From: Rubrivivax sp.
GTDB taxonomy: Bacteria > Pseudomonadota > Gammaproteobacteria > Burkholderiales > Burkholderiaceae_C
DNA: 64,000 nucleotides
Assembly: GCA_027484825.1 (NCBI GenBank)
Contig: JAIXSE010000013.1
Location: 62,001-126,000 of the forward strand
Direction of reading: 5' to 3'
Shown: positions 28,467 to 36,572 of the stretch, in pieces
How positions within the stretch are numbered: position 1 is the first letter of the stretch
Layout of the letters: each line of letters begins with the position of its first letter
Notes under the pieces: model-generated
Database searches by the model: none
What the model was told of the DNA's origin: nothing
What the model saw: the letters and a program-made list of their open reading frames with translations, nothing else
Translations under genes and position numbers: made by a program

Positions 28467-29588
28467 TCAAGGCTGAAAAAAGAACTTCAGCACGCTGTGC
28501 GGCGCGTCTTCTCCCAAGAGCGCCTGCATGCCCTCAATGCCGTCTTGCGCCGCTGTTGCGCTTCTCTCGAACATCCGCGCCTCGAAGGACGCCACGGCCT
28601 CATTCATTCGGTCCGGCTGGTCGGCGATGGCGTGTCCAAGCTCGGCAGCGTCCAACATCGCCAGATTGGCGCCGTCACCTGCTGGAGGCCGCAAATGGGC
28701 CGCGTCGCCAATGAGCGTGATGCCCGGCGTGGGGGCCCAGGTGTGGTCAAGCGGGAGGCTGTAAATGGGCCGGATCACCGGGGGACCATCGGCCCCGGCC
28801 ATGAAGTGGGTGAGTTCGGGCGCCCATCCGGCGAACTCGGCCAGCATCCGTGACACCACAGTCTCCGGGTTTTCCTTCTGCAGGCCCTCCAGCCAGGCGG
28901 CATCGCGCTGCATGGCGATATAGGCGTGAACGATGTCGTTGGGCTCCCGGTGCGTGAAGATGCCCTGCCCCGGCGCCAGCGCAAACATGGCCCCACGCCC
29001 GGCGGCACGCGCACTTGCGCCGTGGTTCAGATCGGCGTTGGAGAGCCAGGTCTCGACATAGGTCAAACCGGCGTATTGGGGGACTGAACTCGACACAATG
29101 GGGCGGACCTTTGACCAGGCGCCATCGGCCCCCACCACCCAGTCCGCATGCACCACCGAGCCGTTGACGAAGTGAAGCGCGTGGCGACCGCCCCCCAGGG
29201 ACGTGACGGTTGCCAGCTTGGCGCCCCATTGAACGGTGTCCGGGTGCAGTGAATTCAGAAGCAGATCTCGCAAGTCCCCTCGCCGCACCTCGGGCCGCCC
29301 CCCCTGCCCATCGTCAGGCCGGTCGAGCAGCACGGTGCCGTGTTGATCCAGGACACGGATGGCCTGGCCGCCCTCATGAATGAGGCCCTTGAACCCATCA
29401 TGCAGACCGGCCATTCGCAGGGCCGTCTGACCGGTGTCTTCATGCATGTCCAGCATGCCGCCCTGCGATCGGGCCGTGCGGGAGGCATCCGCCTCATAGA
29501 CCTTGACGCGGATCCCTCGCTCCTGCAACACCCTCGCCAACAGCAGGCCCGCCAGGCCGCCCCCCACCACTGCAATGTCTCGCGTCAT
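28467..29588 (-). CDS. TetX-like FAD-dependent monooxygenase
   Basis: A 373-residue class A flavoprotein monooxygenase. FAD motif IAVVGGGLAGLLLARVL, then GGMLDMHEDTGQTALRMAGL, RRGDLRDLLLNSL and ITLIGDAAHLRPPAGDGANL near the C-terminus. These blocks follow the TetX tetracycline-destructase pattern (GGTLDLHKGSG, NRNDLRAILLNSL, TMIGDAAHLMPPFAGQG), which is closer than ordinary phenol hydroxylases, though the substrate loops differ. It has its own divergent TetR gene and a clear palindromic operator, and is followed by an ABM gene. GGAG precedes ATG 29588 by five bases. Whether it acts on tetracyclines, another aromatic polyketide or a plant phenolic cannot be read from sequence. Confidence 0.82.
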   Translation of the reverse strand: MTRDIAVVGGGLAGLLLARVLQERGIRVKVYEADASRTARSQGGMLDMHEDTGQTALRMAGLHDGFKGLIHEGGQAIRVLDQHGTVLLDRPDDGQGGRPEVRRGDLRDLLLNSLHPDTVQWGAKLATVTSLGGGRHALHFVNGSVVHADWVVGADGAWSKVRPIVSSSVPQYAGLTYVETWLSNADLNHGASARAAGRGAMFALAPGQGIFTHREPNDIVHAYIAMQRDAAWLEGLQKENPETVVSRMLAEFAGWAPELTHFMAGADGPPVIRPIYSLPLDHTWAPTPGITLIGDAAHLRPPAGDGANLAMLDAAELGHAIADQPDRMNEAVASFEARMFERSATAAQDGIEGMQALLGEDAPHSVLKFFFQP

Positions 29589-29621
29589 CAACACTCCGAA
29601 GTCCGTTCACGCCCCAGCATC

Positions 29622-29659
29622 CTGGAACACCATTCCATGATCATGGAACGTTGCTCCAG
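29622..29659. promoter_or_regulatory. Probable TetR operator between tetX-like and tetR-like genes
   Basis: A perfect 16-bp palindrome TTCCATGATCATGGAA at 29633-29648 lies inside a wider imperfect symmetry from CTGGA (29622) to TCCAG (29659). It is centred in the 89-bp divergent promoter region, the usual place of a TetR-type repressor site controlling both genes. Confidence 0.75.
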
Positions 29660-29677
29660 TTGTGTCAAGATAGCGGT

Positions 29678-30370
29678 ATGAAGAAGATCGTCCCCAGCCG
29701 CTCCAAGCGTGAAGATTCACTGTCCCGAGACAAGATCGTGGAGGCGTCCATTGCGCTGCTGGACCAGCATGGCGATGCGGGATTGACCTTCCGCGCCCTC
29801 GCCGCCGAGTTGCAGACCGGCCCAGGCGCCCTCTACTGGCATATGGAAGGCAAGGCCGATCTGGTGATTGCTGCCTGCGACGCGCTGATGACACAGATCC
29901 TGGCCAGCGCCTTGGCCACGCCGCAGGACACCCCGGAAGCGGAATTGCATGCCATTGCCGCCGGCATTTATGACGCCATTGACCAGCGCCCCTGGCTGGC
30001 CTCCGCGCTGACGCAGTCCACGGGCGGCATGCCGGTGATCCGATTGTTTGAGGCGATTGGTCAGCGCGTCAGCGCGCTGGGCCTGCCCGATGGGCGGCAA
30101 TGGCAGGCGGCGTCCACCTTGCTGCACTACATCCTCGGCGTCAGTGCTCAGAACGCCGCAATCAGCGTGTTCGCCAAACAATTGAAACTGGATCGGCAGA
30201 CGTCTCTGGAGGAAGCCGCCTCGGTGTGGGCTGCGCTGGATCCCCGGGACTTCCCATTCAGTGCGGCCATCGCCGGGCGTCTTGCCACCCACGACGATCG
30301 GCAGGATTTTGTGGATGGCGTTGATCTGATCCTTGCGGGTCTGAGGGCGACCGGCGGGACTGCACGGTGA
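29678..30370 (+). CDS. TetR-family repressor of the TetX-like gene
   Basis: A 230-residue regulator with an N-terminal TetR helix-turn-helix (KIVEASIALLDQHGDAGLTF, then RALAAELQTGPGALYWHM; the ALYWH ending is typical) and an all-helical ligand domain resembling the TetR_C class that pairs with efflux or inactivation genes. Divergent from the TetX-like monooxygenase gene with a strong palindrome between them. The ATG at 29678 follows the operator; upstream in-frame start 29651 would overlap it. It should release DNA upon binding the monooxygenase substrate or a related aromatic compound. Confidence 0.85.
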   Translation: MKKIVPSRSKREDSLSRDKIVEASIALLDQHGDAGLTFRALAAELQTGPGALYWHMEGKADLVIAACDALMTQILASALATPQDTPEAELHAIAAGIYDAIDQRPWLASALTQSTGGMPVIRLFEAIGQRVSALGLPDGRQWQAASTLLHYILGVSAQNAAISVFAKQLKLDRQTSLEEAASVWAALDPRDFPFSAAIAGRLATHDDRQDFVDGVDLILAGLRATGGTAR

Positions 30371-30388
30371 ATCGTCTCCACGCAGCGT

Positions 30389-31306
30389 TCATGCAGTCGC
30401 CATCTCGGCATCCCACGGCGCCACATCACCTCCGAAACGATCGGCCAGGAACTCGATCAGGAGCCTCAGCGCGACCGGCGGGTGTTGCCGGGAAAGATAC
30501 ACGGCGTGGATACCGAAACTCTCCGGCTCATGGTCATGCAGCACCCGAACCAGCGCCCCGCTGCGAAGTGCCTCACGGACAAAGTAGGTGGGCAGCAAGG
30601 CAATGCCGGCCCCCGCGATGGCGGCCTCGCGCAGCAGCGCTGTTTCATTGCAGGACAGCGGGCCCGTGACGGCCACCGTGCTGGTGCGCCCGTCCTTGCT
30701 GAGTCGGTACTCGGCGCGCGAGCCGAAGGCGTGGGTGATGCAGTCATGGGACCTCAGGTCATCCGGCACCTGAGGGTCGCCGCGCCGCTCCAGGTAACGC
30801 GGCGATGCACACAGCACCGACCGGCAGGTCGCAAGCCTGCGCGCGACGAGCCCATCATCCAAACGGTTGGTGATTCGGATCGCCACATCGATCCGGTCTG
30901 CCACCAGATCGACGGCACGGTCCATCGCGACGAGCTCAATCTGGATGCGTGGATGGCGGCGCTGGAATTCCACAACGGCTGGCGTCAAGTGATCCGTCGC
31001 GAATGACGGACTGGTGGTGACCCTGAGCTTGCCCGTCGGCTCGGCACTGCGGGAGCCGGACAGGGCTTTGACGTCCGTGGCGAGCTCCTGCATTTGGCGC
31101 AGGAGGGGAAGCAGCTCCTGCCCGGCTTCGCTCAGGCTGACACGCCTTGTCGTGCGGTGCAGCAGCCGAGTGCCAAGCCATCGCTCCAGCGTTTCCAGGT
31201 GGCGACTCACCATGGCGCGCGACAGGTTCAGCGTCTCGGCCGCACGCGTGAGGCTGCCTTGGTCGGCCACTTCGATGAAGCTGCGAATGGCGCCAAGATG
31301 GTCCAT
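30389..31306 (-). CDS. LysR-family transcriptional regulator
   Basis: A 305-residue LysR protein: GSLTRAAETLNLSRAMVSRH helix-turn-helix, RTTRRVSLSEAGQELLP, effector domain from TGKLRVTTSPSFATD. Divergent from the secreted MBL-fold gene (start 31418) with nested inverted repeats in the gap. It converges on the tetR-like gene with 18 bases between stops, so read-through is possible. Confidence 0.88.
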   Translation of the reverse strand: MDHLGAIRSFIEVADQGSLTRAAETLNLSRAMVSRHLETLERWLGTRLLHRTTRRVSLSEAGQELLPLLRQMQELATDVKALSGSRSAEPTGKLRVTTSPSFATDHLTPAVVEFQRRHPRIQIELVAMDRAVDLVADRIDVAIRITNRLDDGLVARRLATCRSVLCASPRYLERRGDPQVPDDLRSHDCITHAFGSRAEYRLSKDGRTSTVAVTGPLSCNETALLREAAIAGAGIALLPTYFVREALRSGALVRVLHDHEPESFGIHAVYLSRQHPPVALRLLIEFLADRFGGDVAPWDAEMATA

Positions 31307-31333
31307 GGCTACTGACCCAGTTCAGTTGACAAT

Positions 31334-31380
31334 GTTTCCACTCTACCGGTGTTTATCTCGGAAACGTATCTAAATAGAGT
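31334..31380. promoter_or_regulatory. Nested inverted repeats in LysR/MBL divergent promoter
   Basis: Two pairs of perfect six-base arms: GTTTCC (31334-31339) with GGAAAC (31360-31365), and ACTCTA (31340-31345) with TAGAGT (31375-31380). A TTGACA hexamer at 31325-31330 could be a -35 element. The AT-rich segment is the likely promoter and LysR site for the MBL gene. Confidence 0.45.
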
Positions 31381-31417
31381 GACTCCGTTCGTCAACACAC
31401 TGACCTGGAGCCCTCCC

Positions 31418-32308
31418 ATGAAGACCCTCAAGACCCTCTCCCTGGCGCTGCTACCGGCCCTGTTCTCGCTGGGGATCGTTGCTACGGAAGCGGCTGCCCA
31501 AACCGCTGCGCCGTTGACCGTGCAGGTCTACAACGCGGACGCCAACAGCTTCAATGTCAACGCAGTGCTGGTGGCGGGCAAGACGGATGCGGTACTGCTG
31601 GACACAGGCTTCACCCGGGCCGACGCGCTGCGCATTGCCGCGATGGTGTTGGACAGCAAGAAGACGCTCAAGACGATCTACATCAGCCAGGCGGACCCGG
31701 ACTATTACTTCGGCATCGACGTCCTCAAGCAGTACTTCCCTGACGCGAAGGTCGTGACGACCGCGCCGACGCTGAAGAAGATTCAGGCGACCCTGGCGAC
31801 GAAGCTGCAGGTATGGGGCCCGCGCATGGGTAGCAACGCGCCGGTGCGTGTTCCGCTGCCGGACGTGCTGGCGGGCAACACGCTCACGCTGGAAGATCAG
31901 GTGCTGGAAATTCGCGGCCTGGAGGACAGCCTGCCCCACCGCAGCTATGTGTGGATTCCCTCGATCAAGACGATCGCCGGGGGTGTGAATGTCTACGCGG
32001 GACTGCATTTGTGGACGGCCGACGCGCAGACGGCGCAGGAGCGTGCGGACTGGGCCCAAAAGCTGGGGCAGATGGCTGCGCTGAAGCCGGTGACGGTGAT
32101 CCCGGGCCACAGCCAACCGGGGCAGCCGCAAGACGCGACGCAGCTGGCCTGGAGTCAGGCATACCTGGCGCGCTATGAGCAGGAACTGCCGAAAGCGGCC
32201 AACAGCGCCGCACTGATCGAGGCGATGAGGAAGGCCTACCCGGCCGCGGGTCTGGGGGTTGCGTTGGAGATCGGCGCCAAGGTGAACAAGGGCGAGATGA
32301 AGTGGTGA
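31418..32308 (+). CDS. Secreted MBL-fold protein with degenerate metal motif
   Basis: A 296-residue protein with a Sec signal peptide (SLALLPALFSLGIVATEAAA) followed by a metallo-beta-lactamase fold (NSFNVNAVLVAGKTDAVLLD, DTGFTRADALRI). Where active members carry HxHxDH, this one reads ISQADPDYYFG, so the first two His are Gln and Asp and the last is Tyr; only the DP-D part and a later PGHSQPG His remain. A two-zinc site as in lactamases cannot form. The subfamily with (H/Q)xD-PD-(H/Y)YFG is known to me only as uncharacterised. GGAG precedes the ATG by seven bases. Divergent LysR control is likely. Confidence 0.8.
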   Translation: MKTLKTLSLALLPALFSLGIVATEAAAQTAAPLTVQVYNADANSFNVNAVLVAGKTDAVLLDTGFTRADALRIAAMVLDSKKTLKTIYISQADPDYYFGIDVLKQYFPDAKVVTTAPTLKKIQATLATKLQVWGPRMGSNAPVRVPLPDVLAGNTLTLEDQVLEIRGLEDSLPHRSYVWIPSIKTIAGGVNVYAGLHLWTADAQTAQERADWAQKLGQMAALKPVTVIPGHSQPGQPQDATQLAWSQAYLARYEQELPKAANSAALIEAMRKAYPAAGLGVALEIGAKVNKGEMKW

Positions 32309-32621
32309 GGGGGCGGCGGACTGAGATCCGCAGCCCATGGCCAATCCAACACTGGCGACGTTCCGCAATCGTACTGAATTGCCGATACGAGTGGTGTCGT
32401 CCACAGTGGTGCTCGACATGTCATGACCACGCGGTGTGGTCTGCATGACTGGCATGCCTTGGTGGCGCCGCAGCAGATCCCCTTGTCGAGGAGTGCCGTG
32501 GACTGGGGTTGTTATCACACACTCTGGGCAATGCCGAATGTAATTCCTTACAGGGCCGCGCGCCGATTGTGGCCCGTAAGCTTATCCAGACAACAACTCC
32601 CGCTCTTCAGGGAAGTCATCG
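32309..32621. other. 313-bp non-coding gap with inverted repeat
   Basis: No convincing gene. It holds a six-base perfect inverted repeat GACCAC (32425-32430) / GTGGTC (32436-32441) with flanking CATG copies on both sides, and an AT-richer stretch (32515-32560) before the small secreted protein gene that is the probable promoter. Confidence 0.5.
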
Positions 32622-32804
32622 ATGAAAAGCAAACTTCGATTGCTTGGTCTGTTCGCCATCTTCGCCGCCTTTTCCGCATCTTATTCACGCGCATCCTCTG
32701 ATGATTTCGATCCAGAAGCCTGCCACGAACGATGCATGGAGCGCGTGAAAGACAAGGAGAAATGCGAGTTCATCTGCAATCCAAAAAACCAACCTAAGCG
32801 ATAG
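32622..32804 (+). CDS. Small secreted twin-CX3C protein (60 aa)
   Basis: A 60-residue protein: signal peptide (LRLLGLFAIFAAFSASYSRA) and a mature part of about 36 residues with four cysteines in the order CHERC, nine residues, CEFIC. Twin CX3C motifs separated by a charged stretch predict a helical hairpin held by two disulfides in the periplasm or outside. AGGGAAG eight bases before the ATG supports translation. It precedes a TonB-dependent receptor gene by about 190 bases on the same strand. I do not recognise the family; a metal or peptide ligand, or a toxin-like peptide, are all open. Confidence 0.65.
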   Translation: MKSKLRLLGLFAIFAAFSASYSRASSDDFDPEACHERCMERVKDKEKCEFICNPKNQPKR

Positions 32805-32994
32805 TTAATGGTTTGAGGCTTTGCGCAACGTCTCAGCAGTAGATGATCATCGCCCTCCGGTCGGGACGCTTGTTCAATCGCGTTGACGCCGGAATCTGCA
32901 AACGCTGATTGAGCCCCGAAGTGAATGGGTGCGCACGAGCGCATTCATTCACGCACCGCAGGGCGCTTCGCCGTGTTTCGCCATCAGATCTCTC

Positions 32995-35223
32995 GTGACT
33001 GAGCACAGATACCCCATCCTTATCTCTGCGGCCCTTCTCGCCGCGACCGCGCACGCCGAGGCCCCCAACAGTCCCGAGAAGGCCCCCACTCCTACCCCAC
33101 AGTCGCTGGAGAAGATCCAGGTTGACGGCGCATCGACCAACGACGTTCAGAGCCGACGCGAGTTCGTCGCGGGCAAGATCGTCATCTCCCGCAAAAGCAT
33201 TGAGGACAGCGGCCAGACGACCGCCTATGAGGTACTCAAGCGCGAACCCTCGGTGACCATCGCTGGCGACGGTCGGCTGGGGCTTCTCGGCCTGCCGGGT
33301 TACACGCGCATCCTCGTGGACGGACAGCCGCCCGCGCCAGGACGCAACCCGATGGAGTTGGATGTCGTCCTGATCGACAAGATCGAGATCATCAAGGGAT
33401 CGATGGCCGAGTTCGGCCCGTTCGGTGTCGCTGGGACGATCAACATCGTCACGCGGCGGGCGGAGCGAAAGCAGTCGACCTCACTCCGACTGAATGGCGG
33501 CTTGAGTCCCGCCAGCGGCGATGCAGGCTTCGCCTGGTCCAACACCATTCGCCCGACGGACGACTCCTGGAGCCTCTCCAATCGTGTGTCCATGCGGCGC
33601 AAAGAGCAGGACATTTCTCAACGCCTGTCGATCGAGACGAATGCCGGCCAAGGCGCGTTGACACCCTCACGTCTGACCACGTCGAATCAGACCGAAAGCC
33701 TGACCCAGTTCTCGGCAAGCTCGTCCTACTCAAACAAGATCTCGGCAACCAGCGACTTTGCATCGAACCCCTTCGCCCTGCTCTGGCAGACCGATACGCG
33801 CTTCAGTGACCGCCACGACTGGCTGCGTCAATCGACGATGGGATCGTCCACAGGACACGCCAATGGCAAGCTGGTGTCACTCTCGCTGCCCGTCGATTGG
33901 AGGCACACCGCGGCGGATGGATCCCGGGCTCAGCTAAGCTACGAGTACTCTTGGATGAAGCTGGACCGCAGCTCCGACAGACGAGATCTCGAGCTCGGCG
34001 GCATCGCGGGCAACGAGGCGCTGGCTGAGCAATCTCTCTCGCAGCGCAACCAGATGAATGTCCTGCGCTTCGAGTTCTCGCGCGATTTTCTGGAATCGCA
34101 TGCGGTGAAGGTCGGAGGCTCGCTCGGTTGGCAGTCGCAGCGCGCGCAAGTGCTGGCCTCGCTGAACGGCGCACCGGATCCCGCCTACATGAGCTTCGGC
34201 AATGCCTCGTCATCGACTGCTCGCCGAGACGATGCGTTTGTCCAGGATGAATGGACGATGTCCAAACGCTGGTCCGCGACGCTCGGCCTCAGCGCAGCAA
34301 GGCGCACCACCAGCATTCGCGAAGGGACCTTTCAATCCCGGAATGCCTACGAGGTCTACTCCCCGTCCGTGCACCTGGCCCACAAGCTGACGGAGGACGG
34401 CAAGGAGAAGCTCCGTCTGTCGCTCGCCCAGTCCTACAACGGACCGGACAGCGATCTCTTCAACCTGCGCCCCGTCATCAATCCGCTCGCGCCATGCATC
34501 GCAGGCACGGTGTGCGGGCCCAACACGATCGACACGGCAGACTCGGCGGGCAATCCGGATCTCCGGCCTGAACGGTCGGTGGGACTGTCGCTGTCCTACG
34601 AGACATACTTCGGCGCCGCTTCGATGATCGGGGTCGATTATTTCGAGCGGCGTCTGACCGACGTGATCGGCCAATCGGTGGATATGGAGGATGTTCCTTG
34701 GGCGCAGTCGCCGCGCTACGTGATCCGCCCGGAGAATCTTGGCAAAGCGCGCTTGCGTGGCATCAGCCTGGATGCGCGTGTGGCGCTCGCGGAGGTCGAT
34801 GCCTCACTGCCCAAGATCGAGCTGCGCAGTGGCATCACCTTCTCGCGCTCGAAGCTGGACACGGTGCCGGGGCCTGACAACCGGATGGCCGATCAAGCCC
34901 CCTGGTCGGCCAAGCTGGGTGTGCGCTACAGCCTCAAGTCAATGCCGCTGGAGCTCTCCGCCGACGCCAACTGGCGTCCCGGCGTGTGGAGCCGCAATGC
35001 GGTGGAACGTCGATGGTGGCAGGACCGGCGAGAAGACATCTCGGCCCAAGCCACCTGGACCCTGAACAAGACGTCCAAGCTGCGCTTGGGGGCGAACAAC
35101 TTGCTGTCGCGCGATACGCGAAGGATCGAGGTTCTGGGGGACTCCGCCGTGCCCGATGCGCGCGTCACCACTTGGACCCGGGGGGTGCCAAGTGTGACAG
35201 TGGCGTTGGAGATGAAGTTGTAG
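32995..35223 (+). CDS. TonB-dependent outer-membrane receptor
   Basis: About 742 residues: Sec signal peptide (YPILISAALLAATAHA), short linker with EKIQVDG as possible TonB box, plug domain (TAYEVLKREPSVTIAGDGRL, DKIEIIKGSMAEFGPFG, AGTINIVTRR) and a 22-strand barrel ending SVTVALEMKL. The GTG at 32995 begins a proper signal peptide; an upstream GTG at 32929 would add 22 residues. The plug carries GLPGYTRILVDGQPP, common in the FepA/IrgA-like group for siderophores. No TonB, siderophore or Fur-type gene is adjacent; the partner may be the small Cys-rich protein upstream. Its ligand is unknown. Confidence 0.88.
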   Translation: MTEHRYPILISAALLAATAHAEAPNSPEKAPTPTPQSLEKIQVDGASTNDVQSRREFVAGKIVISRKSIEDSGQTTAYEVLKREPSVTIAGDGRLGLLGLPGYTRILVDGQPPAPGRNPMELDVVLIDKIEIIKGSMAEFGPFGVAGTINIVTRRAERKQSTSLRLNGGLSPASGDAGFAWSNTIRPTDDSWSLSNRVSMRRKEQDISQRLSIETNAGQGALTPSRLTTSNQTESLTQFSASSSYSNKISATSDFASNPFALLWQTDTRFSDRHDWLRQSTMGSSTGHANGKLVSLSLPVDWRHTAADGSRAQLSYEYSWMKLDRSSDRRDLELGGIAGNEALAEQSLSQRNQMNVLRFEFSRDFLESHAVKVGGSLGWQSQRAQVLASLNGAPDPAYMSFGNASSSTARRDDAFVQDEWTMSKRWSATLGLSAARRTTSIREGTFQSRNAYEVYSPSVHLAHKLTEDGKEKLRLSLAQSYNGPDSDLFNLRPVINPLAPCIAGTVCGPNTIDTADSAGNPDLRPERSVGLSLSYETYFGAASMIGVDYFERRLTDVIGQSVDMEDVPWAQSPRYVIRPENLGKARLRGISLDARVALAEVDASLPKIELRSGITFSRSKLDTVPGPDNRMADQAPWSAKLGVRYSLKSMPLELSADANWRPGVWSRNAVERRWWQDRREDISAQATWTLNKTSKLRLGANNLLSRDTRRIEVLGDSAVPDARVTTWTRGVPSVTVALEMKL

Positions 35224-35290
35224 CGGCATCGTGGTGAGGGGTCGCCGCAGCGCTCGGCCATTGGGTTCAAGTCCTCCCAATCTAACCCCC

Positions 35291-35323
35291 CTGTTGACAT
35301 GCATTGAAGTCGAGAGCGGGATC
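35291..35323 (+). repeat. 33-bp direct repeat, copy A
   Basis: CTGTTGACATGCATTGAAGT continuing to 35323. It matches copy B at 59047-59079 in 31 of 33 bases in the same orientation, and similarity extends leftward with small gaps (shared AAGT and TCCCAA). The two copies bracket a 23.7-kb segment. Confidence 0.75.
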
Positions 35324-35333
35324 TCGCCCAACC

Positions 35334-35450
35334 TGTAGTGACTTCCGTTGCGGCGAGAAGCTCGCCTTTGAGGGCAAGTAGCTCAACAGCGTGGTGAGCA
35401 TCAACGAAGGCACCGACAGCATCGACCGGGTGATTCACGCCGTGTTCTGA
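35334..35450 (+). pseudogene. Small gene remnant with in-frame stop
   Basis: One frame reads CSDFRCGEKLAFEGK, stop (TAG at 35379), then LNSVVSINEGTDSIDRVIHA and VF before TGA at 35448. The two parts read as natural protein on either side of a single nonsense codon, a one-base change from CAG. I do not recognise the parent family. Confidence 0.3.
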
Positions 35451-35736
35451 GGAACATCAAGGCGCTCTCGACTCACTCCAAACGACGGGCGATCATTCAA
35501 GCTGATAGTTTTCGTATCAACGATCGTTCAACTTTGGAAGGGCGCTGGAACCTCGTAATACTTCTCCCCCCCACCGCTTCCCCTTCCTCCCTGCGCCGGC
35601 TTGCCCACAGAATGGCCATTCATACTGCTTTGGGTTCGCATCTCACGCCACCATCCAAAGGTCCTGTTGCACAGTTGACCATCGCATTGCGGCGTGCAAT
35701 GCCGGTAGGAAGAGTCCCGCCGGAAGCTCCATGGAG

Positions 35737-36513
35737 CTATTGCTCGCGTGCGCTCTGCAAATGCTGCTCAATCTGTTGATTGCGCCGCTGCGACCAGGCG
35801 TCTCGTACGAAAGTGTAGTCGTCGAAGGCATCGCGGCGCATCTGGTCTGTCGGAAGCAATTGCGCACGAACATCCACCATCTGCATGATCTGCAGCTTGT
35901 CAGCGACGCTTGAGTTGTCTATCCGGCTGATGAGCGAGAGTTGCTGGTCGCCGAAGCCGCCCAAAGCGTCCCGCACGGTGCGCGGACCCATGATCGGAAT
36001 CACCAGATAGCGAGAGTCCCGCCAACCCCATGTCGCCAGAGTCTGGCCGAGATCTTCCCCGTCGGGCTTGGGCATGCCAATGTGTGTTGCCGGATCGAAG
36101 ACGCCGCCGATGCCTGCGGTGGAGTTGACAAAGAATCGCCCGAGCGAGCGTCCTGCGTCGGCCGGGCGCCCCTGGAGCGCTTGATTGACGGCGGTAGCAG
36201 GCAGGCGAAGATTGCTGAAAAAGCGCGATACGCCCGATTGCAAGGGGTTCGGCGTGATCTTCTCGTATCCCACAGCCACCGGACGAAAGATGAATCGGTC
36301 CACTACGGAGTTGAAGCTGTGAACCTTGCGATTGAAACCTTCCCATGGATCTTGGACAGTGGGTGTGGCAGACAGCGCGTCGGACTCCATTTCGGCATGC
36401 AATGTTGCCTCAGTTGTGTTGGCACCTGTCTGTTCCATCTGGGTGGACGCGATGACCGGGGAGACGATGCCCAGCACCATCGCGGCCAGCGCAATGAATT
36501 GAATAGTCTTCAC
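35737..36513 (-). CDS. MlaA/VacJ-family protein without lipobox
   Basis: A 258-residue homologue of MlaA, the outer-membrane part of the Mla pathway that removes misplaced phospholipids. Family blocks are clear: DPWEGFNRKVHSFN, NPLQSGVSRFFSNLRLPATA, RFFVNSTAGIGG, GEDLGQTLATWGW and IMGPRTVRDALGG. The signal peptide (QFIALAAMVLGIVSPVIAST) has no lipobox cysteine, so unlike E. coli MlaA it cannot be acylated. It lies 59 bases after the MipA/OmpV gene on the same strand, downstream of a two-component system, and no mlaBCDEF genes are in the window. A stress-induced second MlaA copy is likely. Confidence 0.85.
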   Translation of the reverse strand: MKTIQFIALAAMVLGIVSPVIASTQMEQTGANTTEATLHAEMESDALSATPTVQDPWEGFNRKVHSFNSVVDRFIFRPVAVGYEKITPNPLQSGVSRFFSNLRLPATAVNQALQGRPADAGRSLGRFFVNSTAGIGGVFDPATHIGMPKPDGEDLGQTLATWGWRDSRYLVIPIMGPRTVRDALGGFGDQQLSLISRIDNSSVADKLQIMQMVDVRAQLLPTDQMRRDAFDDYTFVRDAWSQRRNQQIEQHLQSAREQ

Positions 36514-36572
36514 TTCGAATGATCCCGGACCATAAGCAAGGTGTGCCTATGGCGATAGAGTTGATGATCCCT

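Larger units (their letters stand above)
35224..35736. other. 513-bp gap with direct repeat and gene remnant
   Basis: No intact gene. The gap contains copy A of a 33-bp direct repeat (35291-35323) and, just after it, a coding-like remnant (35334-35450) with one in-frame stop. The sequence 35530-35736 is AT-richer and shows nothing further that I can support. Confidence 0.6.

Noticed and set aside
35255-35290. tRNA-like T-arm text (GGTTCAAGTCC) next to repeat copy A, which might mark a tRNA attachment site
   Set aside because: The stem pairs poorly, no acceptor stem, D-arm or anticodon arm can be built upstream, and the sequence after it does not give a CCA-type end.
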